The notes below the pieces were generated by a model, which was not told the origin of the DNA, did no database searches, and saw only the letters and a program-made list of their open reading frames with translations. 64,000 nt of DNA from Chromera velia (Eukaryota; Sar; Chromeraceae): assembly GCA_018398765.1 (NCBI GenBank), contig JAHBMJ010000234.1:27501-91500 (forward strand), written 5' to 3'. The position numbers and the translations under genes are program-made. How positions within the stretch are numbered: the stretch's first letter is position 1; every line of letters starts with the position of its first letter. Below are positions 34,328 through 46,093 of the stretch, one piece after another.

Positions 34328-37300
34328 CACACACACACACACACACAAACGTACGCACATACACACACAAACATACGCACATATACACAGACACACACAC
34401 ACATACACACTCCCAGACTACACGAATACAGAACACTGAAATAGCCGCACCGGCACTCAAGCACACATGTCAACAGATACAGGGAGGGATGCTGGGGATA
34501 CGGGGAGGCACACAGACCCCGAGCTAGACACTCAGCAAGTCTTTAAGAAAACAAAAGAAAGCATCAGCATGCGCACATGCAGCCCACCCACCCACCTACC
34601 AGGGCCAGTAGAGATCCACTCCGGGGCTTTCCAGACCACAGTGACGATGTATCCGAAGAACCCCCCGACGTACAAAAGGATTGCAAAAATGCCTGTATGG
34701 ATGCATGCATGCAAAAGGGCGACAAAGAAACCGTCCATTCCACTTTGACAAGGAACCGAGATAACACATGCCCCACCACAATGACGCCTGTCCTTGCGAG
34801 GAATGGATTCAATAAATTCTTTTCAGCCACAATCTGGATCGCCAAGCATTCATACCTCAGGATAGCAGGAACACACTGAAGTCTTTCGTTTTGCGCAACA
34901 ATCCGGCAGACCGATGAATGATGGCCGCGGGCGACCACTCCTCAGTAACGGAGGAAGACAATACACAAGCGTTCTCAGCCCTATACGGGTGTAAAACAAA
35001 CACCTGCATTTCTTGCTTGTGCCCCTCCCACCAGACCACAAACACCGACGAGACAAGGAATTATAGAGAAAGGGAAAAGAAGAAAGAGAAAGAAAAATTT
35101 ACAGAAAGAAAACAGAAACGAACACAGAGAGAAAGAAGGGCTACGGCAAAAGAGGTAAACAAGAAGAGGAAAATCCCTACAGCCTATCGATACTTCATCT
35201 CATGTACTGACCGAGTATGACCATGGAGTTGTGTTCTCCACTTCCGCACTCCACCAAAGGATATTCCTCCAGAGTTGAGGGTCCCGCTGGGTGGGTCATG
35301 CACTGGTACGGCGCCAGAATTTGAGTGCAGACGAGCACGTAGATGGTCATGTAGATGAACAGGACAGTGTTCACGCACCTGCAGGAGGGAGAAAGGGAGG
35401 GACGGCCGGGAGGACTCAAAAGAGGGAGGGCCCCTCAATGCTTCCGCTCGATCATCTCATGTAGACGCTTCATTTTACACAGGCAGAACAACAAAACGCG
35501 AATGGATACAATCTTCATGGAAGCACTCACTCTTTCATTCACTCATTCACTGACGCACGCACACACGCACTTATTGAATTCCCAGGGATGCAGCTTCTTC
35601 CAGATCCATCGGTGAATCACGTACGATGCGCCATACAGTGAAGCCATCAGCACCAGCAACATCCCCGGCAGTGCCACGATAAAGGCGTACTGGTCGAGTC
35701 CCGTTTTGCCCCCGAACATGCATTCACCCTGCAGCGTTCATTTGATCATTCGATGGGTTTTTTCATTCATTTTGTTTTTGTTGTTCGTTCAAACATGCAT
35801 CGGACAGACAGACCGACACTTACACCTACCAAGTATCAAGCGAGAGTGCGTGCGTGCACATGGGGGGGCACACCTTTGGGGCACATCTTTGACGTGTCAG
35901 TCGGGTCGAAGAAAAAACAGGACCGAAGAAAGGGAGCCGAAACACGTTCACGCACACACCGGCACAGAGACGCGGGCGCCCGTGGACACGCACGCACAAA
36001 CGAAGAAACAAAGGGAGAGNGGGGGGAGGAAGGAAAGAGGGAGGGAAGGAAGGAACGGCGTAATGACGTAATGAAGGAACGAAGGAAGGAAGGGAGGGAG
36101 GGAGGGAGGGAGGGAGGGAGGACGAAGGATAACTGCAAAAAGGACTAGGAGAGAGACCTACCTGCATTGCCCCAAAGTTCAGCAGCATGACGTCAAACAC
36201 CGACAGCAGATCTTTCACAGCTCCCGCACTGTCGAACTGTAGGTTGCTCAGCAGCGCTATTTGTTGGAAGAAAAGTGCCAACAGCGAGAAAGAGATTGTA
36301 ATTCGCACTGCCGCTGATGCGTTGGCGCTCCACTCCTCGTTTAGTCGATAGTAGGAGAAGACGAGGAAACCGGTAATGATGATAAACAGGAGGAACAGAG
36401 GGAGGGAAAAGTACCTTGCGGGGCACTGCTTGCATGTCGAGGCTGCCTTGTACCAATTCGACGGGCACTGCCAGCACATTGGCCCGAAGCGGGGCCACTT
36501 ACAATTGGGATCGGCTGCAAAGAAAGAAAGGAAACACAAGGAATGCCTATGCATGTACTCACGTCCGCAACTTGTTGGGCGGAATCATCTCATCGGGCCA
36601 TTACACGTCAGGTCCTCTCGGTGTGTCGAATGTCCGATACTTCAAAAATCTGCCGAAGTAGACACCAAAACTCTTCCACAGACACCCACTCACTTGCCCA
36701 ACAAGCCAGACAGGGACCCAAACCGCTTTCCCCTACTGACCGAGCTCATCGACTTCATTCAGTCTTCTCGTACTCGTACCGTTCACGCTAGAGGTCCTGC
36801 CCACGCTTCCACCCAGGCACGCGCCCGAACTGCGGTAGCATCTCTGCAGCTTCTCAGGCTTCTGGAATGCATTCAATTCGGCGTCTGTTTGGGAGGATAC
36901 CCAGAAGCCAGAGGTCACTGAAGGAAGGCCGTCTCCAGCGTCGCAAATCAGTCCCTCAGGGCAAGTTTCACATGTGTCGGTCTGCAGAATTAAGAAATGA
37001 TTGAAGTAAACGCAGAAACACGAATTAAGTTTTAAAAACAAACAAAGAAGCCTCAACTCACCGATGCAGGCCAATGCGATAACAAACGAAAGAGGTTCTG
37101 CAGTCACGACAGCGTTTACCACACCTTCACTTCTCCCAGCTGCGAAGCAAACGCATTCAGGCTCGTTCAAGTTGAAAGAACAACAGAAACTGCTGCAGTC
37201 TGTTCGGGAACGGAAATTCATTCCAACAACTGAAAACACCTTCTGAAAGAAAAAGAGGAAGAAAACGAAGAAGACCCACCTGTTTATTCAAGAACGTACT

Positions 37301-38063
37301 GTTCCCACAAGTGCAATCTGTCGAGAATGTTGCCCCCACTCCCGCGGTGGTCTTTGTTGCTGGGCAGAGGATGCAGTCCAACATCCCAGTCGAGTTTGCA
37401 TAGTACCCAACGCCACACCGATCGCAGGTCGAAGAGTCGGTTGATGTAGAATTTCGGTGGGTTCCCGCTAGGCAGGGAGTACAGGAGGTCAACCCCGTGC
37501 TACCGGCATAGTACCCGACATCACACGACACACACGCTGTGCTGCCTGCAGACGCGGAGTAAGTCCCGACAGGGCAAGCAGTACAGGTCCCCCCTGCAAC
37601 ACGATTGTAGTACCCTGCAACACAGGGGATACACCCCCCATCTGAATTCACCCCTGTCCCGGCAGCACGTGTCTCGTCTTCGTCCGGGATCACGTCCTTG
37701 TCCCCACTCCCAGCGGGGTCCCACTTCGTTCCTGTGCTCCACTTGAGGGCTGTGCTGGACCAAGTGATCGTCCCGTCGGCCTGATTGAACGTCCCAACGT
37801 TGGCCAATTTGTAGTTGTCATCCGAGTTGTACCATCGCACACGCTGGTTGCCAATTCGGGTGCCGTCTCTGTTGTGTTTGATCGTGCCTGTCGCTCCTAC
37901 AAAGTTGTTTTGCCGAATGTAGGTCCAGATCCCATTATAAATTTTCTGTTGCGTGGCAGTCGTAGTGGTTGAAAGGTCACCGGCAGCAACCCCGTCGGTG
38001 GTCGCCTGCGCAGAGCTGAGGTAGGCATCGATGCCCAAGACGGCATCCCAAATGGCGTCGTAC

Positions 38064-38095
<32 letters not shown>

Positions 38096-39335
38096 CCGTC
38101 TTGAGGTCATCACCATGTGCAGATTGAAGTGAAGCGTTGCATGAGTCATTCGGATACAAAGGAGAAGGCGATTACTTTGGCCAATGCCTGACGTCACGCA
38201 ATTACAGACTCGTATACCCGCGCACAAACATGTGACGGACGAAGAAATCAGAGGGTGGGCGTCCAGAGAGACGGAAGAATGGCGGATGATACATCTGAAG
38301 GACAAACTGACTTTCTAAATGTATGCAAGAGCGAACGGTATGGGGTCGACATGGAAGACCAAAATCGGGAAAACGGAGCTTGTGGCACGCTCACTTACCA
38401 TGGCGCCATCAGGACCCATATATCGTCCGCTGTTGTAAGAGAAGTGATCCCTGGAAAGGCCGCCTCGAGACCTGCGGCGAATGTGGCGTAGAGAATTGCA
38501 GGTGTCTGGCCCGGGGCCCTCAGTGCAGTTGTGGTGTCTGTGTAGGAGAGGAGGTCGGGGCCTTCCGGGGCAACTCCATTTCTGAGGGTACTATATAGAT
38601 CCTGCACGTTGCAAGGACTTGCACTGCCCAGGCCGTTGCCGTATAGGGTGATCCAGTCAGACGAGTCCCTGCAGAATTAATGAATACACACAGAAGGAAG
38701 GAAATGCACGCTGCGTTCAATTCACATGTCCGCCCACCCATTCACAGATCCATAAGGTTTCTTTCAATGTGAGAGTGGGCACATGGGGAAATGTGGAAAC
38801 TCTCGTGAGGGAACTGGAGAGACGTTTTGTCTTCGTCCATGGAATTCAACCGAATTCTCTCTCCTCGCACAGATGCACAAAGAAACAAGAGAAAACGACA
38901 CAGGAAGACACGCACACACATACACAGACCATGAGGTGGTGATGTACATCAGATGATCTCCGTAGAACTTCTTAGAGTGAAAGGCGCACAGAATGTCCCT
39001 CATTTGGGTCTGCAGGCAGAGAGGCAAGCGAGTGTAGATAGGTACAAAACAAAACAGGCAGTAGACAGACAGACAGACAGACAGGCAGGCAGACCGACCG
39101 ACAGACCGACCGACCGACTGACACCGACCGACCGACAAACAGACAGACAGACAGACAATGAATAGATAGAAAGAAAGAACTGGGGGGACGGACGGGACGA
39201 CCACAGAGAGAGAGAGAGAGAGAGAGCCAGTGGGTGACTAGACGCCACGAGAGGGCAAAAAGAGAGACGTCATGCCGCAGCGACAGGTGGAGGCAATTTG
39301 TGCAAGAAGAAAGAGAGACAGAGAAAGTGTCTGCC

Positions 39336-39413
<78 letters not shown>

Positions 39414-41718
39414 AGAGAGAGAAGGAGAGAGAGAGTGAGACAGACGCAAAAACAAATCAAAACAGCAACAAACAAAGGACAGAAGTCAGTAAAAGGAGGG
39501 AACCTGCCAGCGCATCCCTACTCTACTTACTCCGAAGCCCAGCATGACGATCACCCTGGCGTCTGCTGCCAGGAGTTGGTCCGCTGCGTCTTCGTATTTG
39601 GACGTTAGCTGCGCATCCAGCCCGACTGAGACAGGGACCTTAAGTGCCTTCCCTTCCAGGGTCTGGTAGGTGGTCTGGATATCGTCCACCAGTTGTGTCT
39701 GAAGAGCATCTGCAGGCAGGCTCAAGAAAACAAGAACAAAAAAAATCAACACAAGCATGCTGCAGCTTCTATCGATAGTATGCCGAAACTTCAACCTCCG
39801 CCTGAACTCCCCAAGAGACCGACGCTTGCACATGTGAGCACTCATTGACAACAAGAGAAGAACTGTTGCACATTCGTTCGCTTCTTGAAAAAGGAAGACG
39901 ACTGTCTTTTTACATTTGCATCATCTGAAAGTGCAGATCTGGATTCACCCAATCCCACTAAATGTCATCCGATGTACCAACAGAGAACTGTTTCATCCTT
40001 CTCCTCACATTCCTACTCGACCCCCATGCATGAAGGTGGCTCCTCTTCACTGCCGAGCTTTTCCTAATAAGCATGCGAGCCTCTCTCTGTCCCTCCCTCC
40101 TTCCTTTCTTCTGTCCATCCAACCATGAGTGCGTGCATGCATCTATATTTTTGACCTCCTCAGCACCCCCCCACCTGTGGCCAAATAGATGAAGGAAACT
40201 CTGCAGCGCAACAGGTGACATGGGAAGAAAACAAATAATGGGAGCTAGGCGACAGGGAGAAAAGGGGTCTTTGCTACATCATTCTGAATGAGCAGACTGG
40301 GAAATCACATGGAGGAAGCCGCCACTTTGAGAAAACGAAGGATGCAGAGCAACGAATTCAAATGTCTTTTCATGGAACAACATAGAACTCTTTTCCGGAC
40401 TTTCCTTCTTTCGCTTCCTGGCGGACTTGAACGAACGCGTGCAAACAATGAATGTGCACCATTTTTTCCCCCGAAGGTCTAGAGACGGCCTCCGACAACT
40501 TCTTGTTCAATTCGCACTAACGCCTTCACAATTTTTCTTTGTGTCGACCTCCTTCTCTACTCGGAAAACCTGATTCATTCAGACTACCAGCTTTCCCTAT
40601 TCGAGTTGTTCACACAACACACCGACCGGTCATACCCAAGCGCCCGGATGATCCCGACAAAGGCAGTGGCCTCGTCGTACGGCCTGAGACTTGCGATGGC
40701 TGGGTAGCTCGTTCTGTCTGTCAGGTAGTCGCCTGGAGAGAGGGGAGACACCTGGACGACATTGGAGGGGGCGTAGACAGTGTTGGACCCCTTCACACTA
40801 TTTGTGCATAGAGGCCCTATCTGCAGAAGGACAGAAAGATAGAGAGGAGACTCAACCCACAGACATGTAGACGCAAACAGAGATCGAAATCCGTTTGCTG
40901 AAAGACGGATTCTTCACGTGAGGAGATTGAGTAAACGCTTCTCCCCCAAAGGAGAGAAAAGTCTCCCTTTCAGTTCGTCAGGGGTTCTCCACACCCTCAC
41001 GCCCGAGCAACAAAGGGGTGAAGGAAGGAAGGAAGGAAGGAAGGAAGAAAGAAGAGAAAGAGAAAGAAAGACGAAACGGACCACCACAGAGTGACGTGTC
41101 TTTGTTGCATAGTTTGTGAAAGCCCCAGAGGCCCCTTGGATCTCTGAGCATCCTCCGTCCTCTGATACCAAAATGGCGATGTCGTGAGCTGCAGGGGAGT
41201 GCTCAGATGAGTTGAGCAGCAGTAATTCAGGCGAAAGAAACAGTTCGACCCAATGTATATATTAATACATTAGGCTGGTGTGTCTCTGGGTATGCAAGAG
41301 GGCTCATGAGGGCAGGCGAGTGTCTTTTCTTCATGCGCCTTTATGTGCACATTGAGGCATGAAAAGTGTCTCCATGCTATGGGGCTTCTCTGTTGCTTCC
41401 CATCACGGTTAGAAAACAGAATTTTAGGTTATTGAAGAGTGGTTGTCTTCTTGTACACCGAGATCAGCATGGAGGTACAGAAGACAAACATACGAGAAGT
41501 GAAATAAACTAACTTGCTGCGACGAAGGCAATGCTGGTATCGGCGTTGATGTGCCCTTGAGCAATTGCTTGTGCAGTGGCAGTGAAGAGCTCCAGACTGC
41601 TAGCGTATCCTGTCTTCTCCATTTGAGTACCGATTTGGATTGTTGCACCCGAAGCGAGGGAAACTCCAAGCAGAGCAACCTTCAGAGCAAACCACAAAAA
41701 ATTTCTGCGGCCTCTCAT
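32444..41718 (-). CDS. Venus-flytrap / Cys-rich-repeat / multi-TM receptor
   Basis: Fourteen exons read right to left: 41718-41514, 41188-41085, 40820 to about 40595, 39709-39531, 39009-38930, 38668-38399, 38063-37280, 36981-36741, 36514-36162, 35728-35571, 35378-35212, 34692-34600, 33914-33781 and 33457-32444. Nearly all phases agree; only the end of exon 3 is unresolved. The product has about 1,335 residues. A signal peptide (LLGVSLASG) leads into a periplasmic-binding-like ligand domain ([24 protein letters not shown]; residues about 25-500). Ephrin-receptor-like Cys repeats follow (CxxCxxGYY...TCTxCPxGTYS; about 500-660). Then come about nine hydrophobic segments (about 710-1100) and a very acidic tail (Glu/Asp runs, residues about 1210-1320). 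The order recalls class C GPCRs, but the membrane part is longer and unlike 7TM_3. It is probably a cell-surface sensor. The ligand is unknown. Confidence 0.85.
34030..34330. repeat. (CA)n/(GA)n block in a receptor intron
   Basis: Alternating (CA)n and (GA)n arrays with (CG/CA) variants fill most of the intron between the exons ending at 34600 and starting at 33914. On the sense strand these read as (TG)n and (TC)n. Long frames through this block encode only Cys/Val or Thr/His repeats and are not genes. Confidence 0.9.
36001..36121. repeat. Purine-rich array with one ambiguous base
   Basis: (GGAA)n and (GGGA)n tracts lie in the receptor intron just downstream (sense) of the exon ending at 36162. 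Base 36020 is an unresolved N inside the purine run, so the array length may be wrong in the assembly. Coding exons are not affected. Confidence 0.85.
39040..39440. repeat. Tetranucleotide and dinucleotide arrays in receptor intron
   Basis: The intron between the exons ending at 39531 and starting at 39009 carries (GACA)n and (GACC)n tracts at 39065-39155 and a (CT)n(GT)n array at 39336-39410. The pair of arrays makes up much of this 520-bp intron. Confidence 0.85.
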
Positions 41719-42544
41719 GGTTACTTTCCCTCTTCTTCGTCTTCTACTGTTTCTCAGGGATCCCTTGTCGGATCCGTCCGTGTCCCTGAATCTGGGCGGT
41801 TTGCGGGGTCAAGAAAAGAAGAAGGTTGATTGCCGAGTCCCTGCGAGACTGTAACGCACTTTCAAACAAGAAAAGCTGAAAGACGATTAAAGCTTGCCGA
41901 TTCACACAGTCACTGAGGCAGAATGGGTTGTCTGAAGTACCCCGATCGAAGTGGTGCGAGTCCGAGAGTTGCAGGAGTTTCACGCGGATGCATGCAGGTC
42001 AGACACATGCAGGTCAGACGAGCATGCAGGGCCCTTTCCGGGCCTTTCTTTGAATTTAAGGGCCCGCGCCTGCATGCGCTAGAGGGCCCCGGCATTATAT
42101 TGCATTCGCGCGTACTGATCGATCACCATGCATGCATGCATCCGACGATCACCAGGCATGCATGCCGTACATATATACTTGAAACGTACGTGTCTGACCT
42201 TCACCTTCTCTGATCCCTGACTGTCGCTGAGTCCGGGAAGAGGCAATTGACGGAGTTGTGAAAGCAGACGGAGAGGTCACTATTTGCCGTAAGCGGTTGG
42301 TAAGAAAAAGGTGAAAGCGGCCTCCTTTATACACTTTTCTTTTCCATCAGTGTTCGCTCTCTCTTTCCCAAGAACGCAAAAAACAACAACACTTCGTCCA
42401 TATGTAGAAAAGCTGCCTGCCTTATCGGAGGGACGAACAAGATTTTGGTCTTTTAGTGGAGGAAGGGGGCTTGCATGCAGCCCTGGGGAAGCGGGGGAAC
42501 TTGTCAGGGGAGAAGACGAAGCAAGAAGTTGAGGGAGAGTCAAC
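41719..42544. promoter_or_regulatory. Divergent promoter with TGCATGCA motifs
   Basis: This 826-bp spacer separates the receptor and F-box-like gene starts. It contains ATGCATGCATGCAT at 42128-42141 and GCATGCATGC at 42156-42165. A short direct repeat, CATGCAGGTCAGAC, lies at 41993-42020. A candidate TATA-like ATATATACTT follows at 42170-42180. ApiAP2-type regulation is plausible but inferred. Confidence 0.5.
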
Positions 42545-45500
42545 ATGGACACTGAGCGAAAAGGGGTTCTCCCCCTTCTTCGAATGCGAAGGGACTCGAG
42601 AGAACTGCTTCAAGGCACTCACCCACATCTTCTCACTTCAGGCGTATCTCCTCAATTTGACTTCAGGGACACTCATTCTGGACTTGGAAACACTGAGAGG
42701 GTACATTGAATTGCTCCCTTCCACCCTCTTTCCCCTCGATCCATTTGTCTGTCTCTGACTATACATATGTAAGGATACTTGTGTTGCTTTGTGCTCTTTC
42801 CCCCTTTTCTTTGTGCTTGCAGGAGCGGAACCTCTCACAAGACTTCAAGTTCAATCCCGGTGTTCCCTTCCTGGAGCAACCGTTCTTCCCAATGCAGACG
42901 AGCAGCCAACAGGTTCGTCCCGTACTGACTGACCTTTTTCCTAGATGTCTCCATCAACCAAACCTCCATCTACTCACACATTTCCTCAATCACATGCTTG
43001 CAGGGCTTCATGACAGGCGCATCTCCTTTATCAACGGAGGTCTCTGAACGGGGAGGCGGAGACGGGCTCTCCCCTCTTCACCTTCCTGTTGAACTCCAAC
43101 AGTCGGGCAGAGGAAGAGTGCCGGCCCCCTGTTGGGCCCCCACTCGCGCCTTCACAGGAGCGTCTGCCTCAGGGGGTTCCCCCTCATGTTCTCGTTCGGC
43201 TTCAGATGGGACGTCCGGGGTGCCGCCTGGCGTTCCTGGAGGTCTGGGCCGATGTTGCTGCGTCTCTTGCACTGAGCGTTCACCGTCCAGCAGACACTCA
43301 GGATGTCATTTTGGGCTCGGGGGGTTCGGGGCACTTCAGGGATGTTCTAACAATGAAGAGGACCGTTGTGGTGTGGGGGACGCTACAAGGACAGGCAGTA
43401 CTGTGACGGGTGGCACTGTCAGGGGTGATGCTACTGGGAGGGGGAGTTTCTTCGGGGGTGTTGTTATCGGTGCAGGGGGGTTTGGGATTGAGCGCCAAGG
43501 AAGTGGAGGCTCTCGTGATAGAGAGAGCAGGGAGGAGGGAGAAGGACGGTCAGAGTGTGGGGTGGTCAGATTGGCATCAGGAGGCACAACGGGGCTTTCG
43601 TGCAGTAGCAGGGCGGCAGCACTCTGCTTAGACGACGCTGTCCCCCTCAGCCTGGCCCCTTGCAGCAACGGTTCAGGTTTCCAGCAGCCTGTGGGAATGG
43701 AGACAGGGGTGACATGGACTGATGCGATGCAGCAGCAGGGGCTGCCCTTCCCTCTATCGAGACCCATGCCGCCCTGTAGTGCAACAAGAAGACGAACAGA
43801 GAGGGTGGACTATGATATGTCGGCAGGGGTGGGGAGGATGACACTAGGACACCAACCCAGGGTCTCCCCAGTGCAACAACAGGCCCTTACAGATCCGTCA
43901 GCATTAGCCTCCATTTTCGCTTTTCTGGGCCCCTCACGATATCTTTTCTGTGCAGGCGTGTGTCGTGAATGGAAGTTGAGATACACAGAGACGGCTCGTT
44001 CCTTCCGTAGATCTCCGTCTCCTTCCCGGGGGTCTTTCGCGTCCCCCCCATCAGCCTCCCAGCAGTCTGCCAGCTCGATGATCAACTCATCCCACTCGGG
44101 CAGAGAGGGAGGAGAGGGAGACGGGGAGAGAATACAACCAACACAAACTTTCGCGCGGACTTCGATTTCCGTTGCGTGTGAATCTCTGTCCCTTCTCCGT
44201 TGGGCCTCCCTTGACGAAATTATGTCCAAATTTCCCGTTGCCCTGGGGGCCCTCCCAGCTGCTGCCGGGAGGGGAGACGGAGACGGAATGGAGTCAGGGA
44301 GTAGCAGTTCCTCTTCCTCTCCCTCAGTCTCGGAGAGGGAGTGCAGATCCTCGGTCGTTCTCTACTGTTCTGCAAAGGGGGGGGGGTCTGATGACGTCCT
44401 GCGCTACGTGCTTTACTGGGCCCTTCATGCACCAACAGAAGGGGGACCCGAGGGCCCCGGCAGAGGAGGGGGACAACGAACTGTCATGCCGGGGTCCATT
44501 CCCGCCTGTATGTTTTTCCGATCGCTGTGTAGAGGCACAGCCAGATGGGGTCGTGTTGACCTCCTCCCTATCCTCTTTTCGGAAGTGACTGCCGCCCTTT
44601 TAGGTCCCTTGGGCGTCTCCGTCCAACTCTCAGGAACATTCTTCGATATGGTGTATGCGGCGGCGGGCAACGGGCAGGAGTCCGCACTCGAATGGCTCCT
44701 TGCGTGTGTGCCCTGCGTTGAGGAGTCGTCAGGCTCCTCGTCATCGTCTACCCCAAGTGAAGACACGTTTGGGTTTTCGTGTCCAGACGTCAGGGGTGAT
44801 CCTCAGGATCGAGGTGCACGTTCACTCCGTTCCGCTCTGCAGCAGCTGTGCACCCCTGCCGACATACGGCAAATGCTCCAGAGAGCCTTAGAGACGGCGT
44901 GTGAGCGTCTCCATGTCAGAGCCGCCTGCGTAATCCTGAGGACCACAGCATCCGACGCTGTTGCACAGAGAGACAGTGCGTCTCCGAGACAGCATCACCC
45001 CCGAACAAACTCCGACTTCTTCGAAACACCCCCGATATCTCCCGCCCCCTCGCCCTCTCTAGCTCACGACAGCAGCGTAGGAACACTCCCCCGAAAGAAG
45101 GCAGAAGGCCTGGCAGATCTGTGCCCTTTGTACAGAGATGGACGCCTTGACGTTGGACTTCTGTCGTCTCTAGTCGAAAGAGAACTTCCCATCGACTCCG
45201 GAGGTCTCGCTGGGGCTGTAGGGGGATATGGGGATGTTGAGATGGCAGGGGTGATGGCAGACCTCGGTCTGTTGTCTGATCAAGAAGCCCAACGGCGTCT
45301 GATCAATGAGGCGTGTAAGAACGGGCGTACAGCTCTTTTGAGAGAAGTGGGAAGTTGGGGCCCGGAATGGGCCTCTCGTCTCTCCTCTCGAAGTCTCTGC
45401 AACAGAGCAGCAGAGGGGGGGCATTTGGAGACACTAATTTTCTTGAGGGAGGAGAGGGGGGCGCCGTGGGATCATCTGGTGACCTTTTGGGCTTTTGAAA

Positions 45501-46093
45501 GGGGTCATTGGGGGGTTTTGCGGTATGCATGGGAGAGGGGGTGTCCCTTGGATGATGGTACAGCTGCCCGTCTCGCAGCAATGGCAGGGTGGGCACTGGG
45601 CCCAGTTCCGCTGAGTGCCCCCTCTCTCGCTCTGCCGGGGGGGCTGGGGGTGCATGGGTGGGGTGTAAGTCCGATGATGCATGGGGGGGCAGTGCAGCCA
45701 CAGCCACAGCCACAGCAGCCTGGTGTGGTGCCGAGTGTGCCCCCGAACATTGCGGGTGTGCACGGGTGGGGGATGGCTGGGGCATTAGGGGTTCCGGGAT
45801 TTGGCTGGGGCATCGGCCCAGTGGCGGTGCCGGGTCTCGGGTGGGGTCTCGGTCCCGTAGGTGGGCCTGGTATGGCGGCTTGGGGGGTCGGGCCTGTGGG
45901 GGGTGCTGCTGTTGCTGCTGCTGGTGGTGGTGGTGCATTGGAGACGGTAGCAGGAGGACAGGTCGTACTGCAACCTCCGGGAATAGAAGTGAATTTGAAC
46001 CCTTCGGCAGATCATGTGGGACAACAGAATTTGAACCCGTCTGCGCCTCCAACGACCATGCAAAGAGAGAGTGAAAGAAATCAGATGTACTGA
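42545..46093 (+). CDS. Large F-box-like / ankyrin-like protein with Gly-Trp-rich tail
   Basis: Three exons, 42545-42700, 42823-42912 and 43004-46093, join in phase 0 to about 1,111 residues. The start ATG at 42545 is chosen because only its frame reaches the donor AGG|GTACAT in the needed phase. The first 370 residues are Gly/Ser-rich. Residues about 378-412 (ALASIFAFLGPSRYLFCAGV, then CREWKLRYTE) resemble an F-box-like helical motif seen in large protist ankyrin families. The following region has weak ankyrin-like helices, clearest at CNRAAEGGHLETLIFLREER and HWGVLRYAWERGCPLD (about 880-935). The C-terminal 130 residues carry repeated GWG and GPVG motifs. F-box/ankyrin proteins often select substrates for ubiquitin ligases; here that is an inference. 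Antisense frames over the Gly-rich region are compositional shadows. Confidence 0.8.

Noticed and set aside
33526-34473. Long minus-strand frame rich in Cys/Val
   Set aside because: It is a translation of (TG)n/(TC)n arrays inside a receptor intron.
45303-46052. Pro/His-rich minus-strand frame
   Set aside because: It is antisense to the Gly/Trp-rich tail of the F-box-like gene and is a composition shadow.
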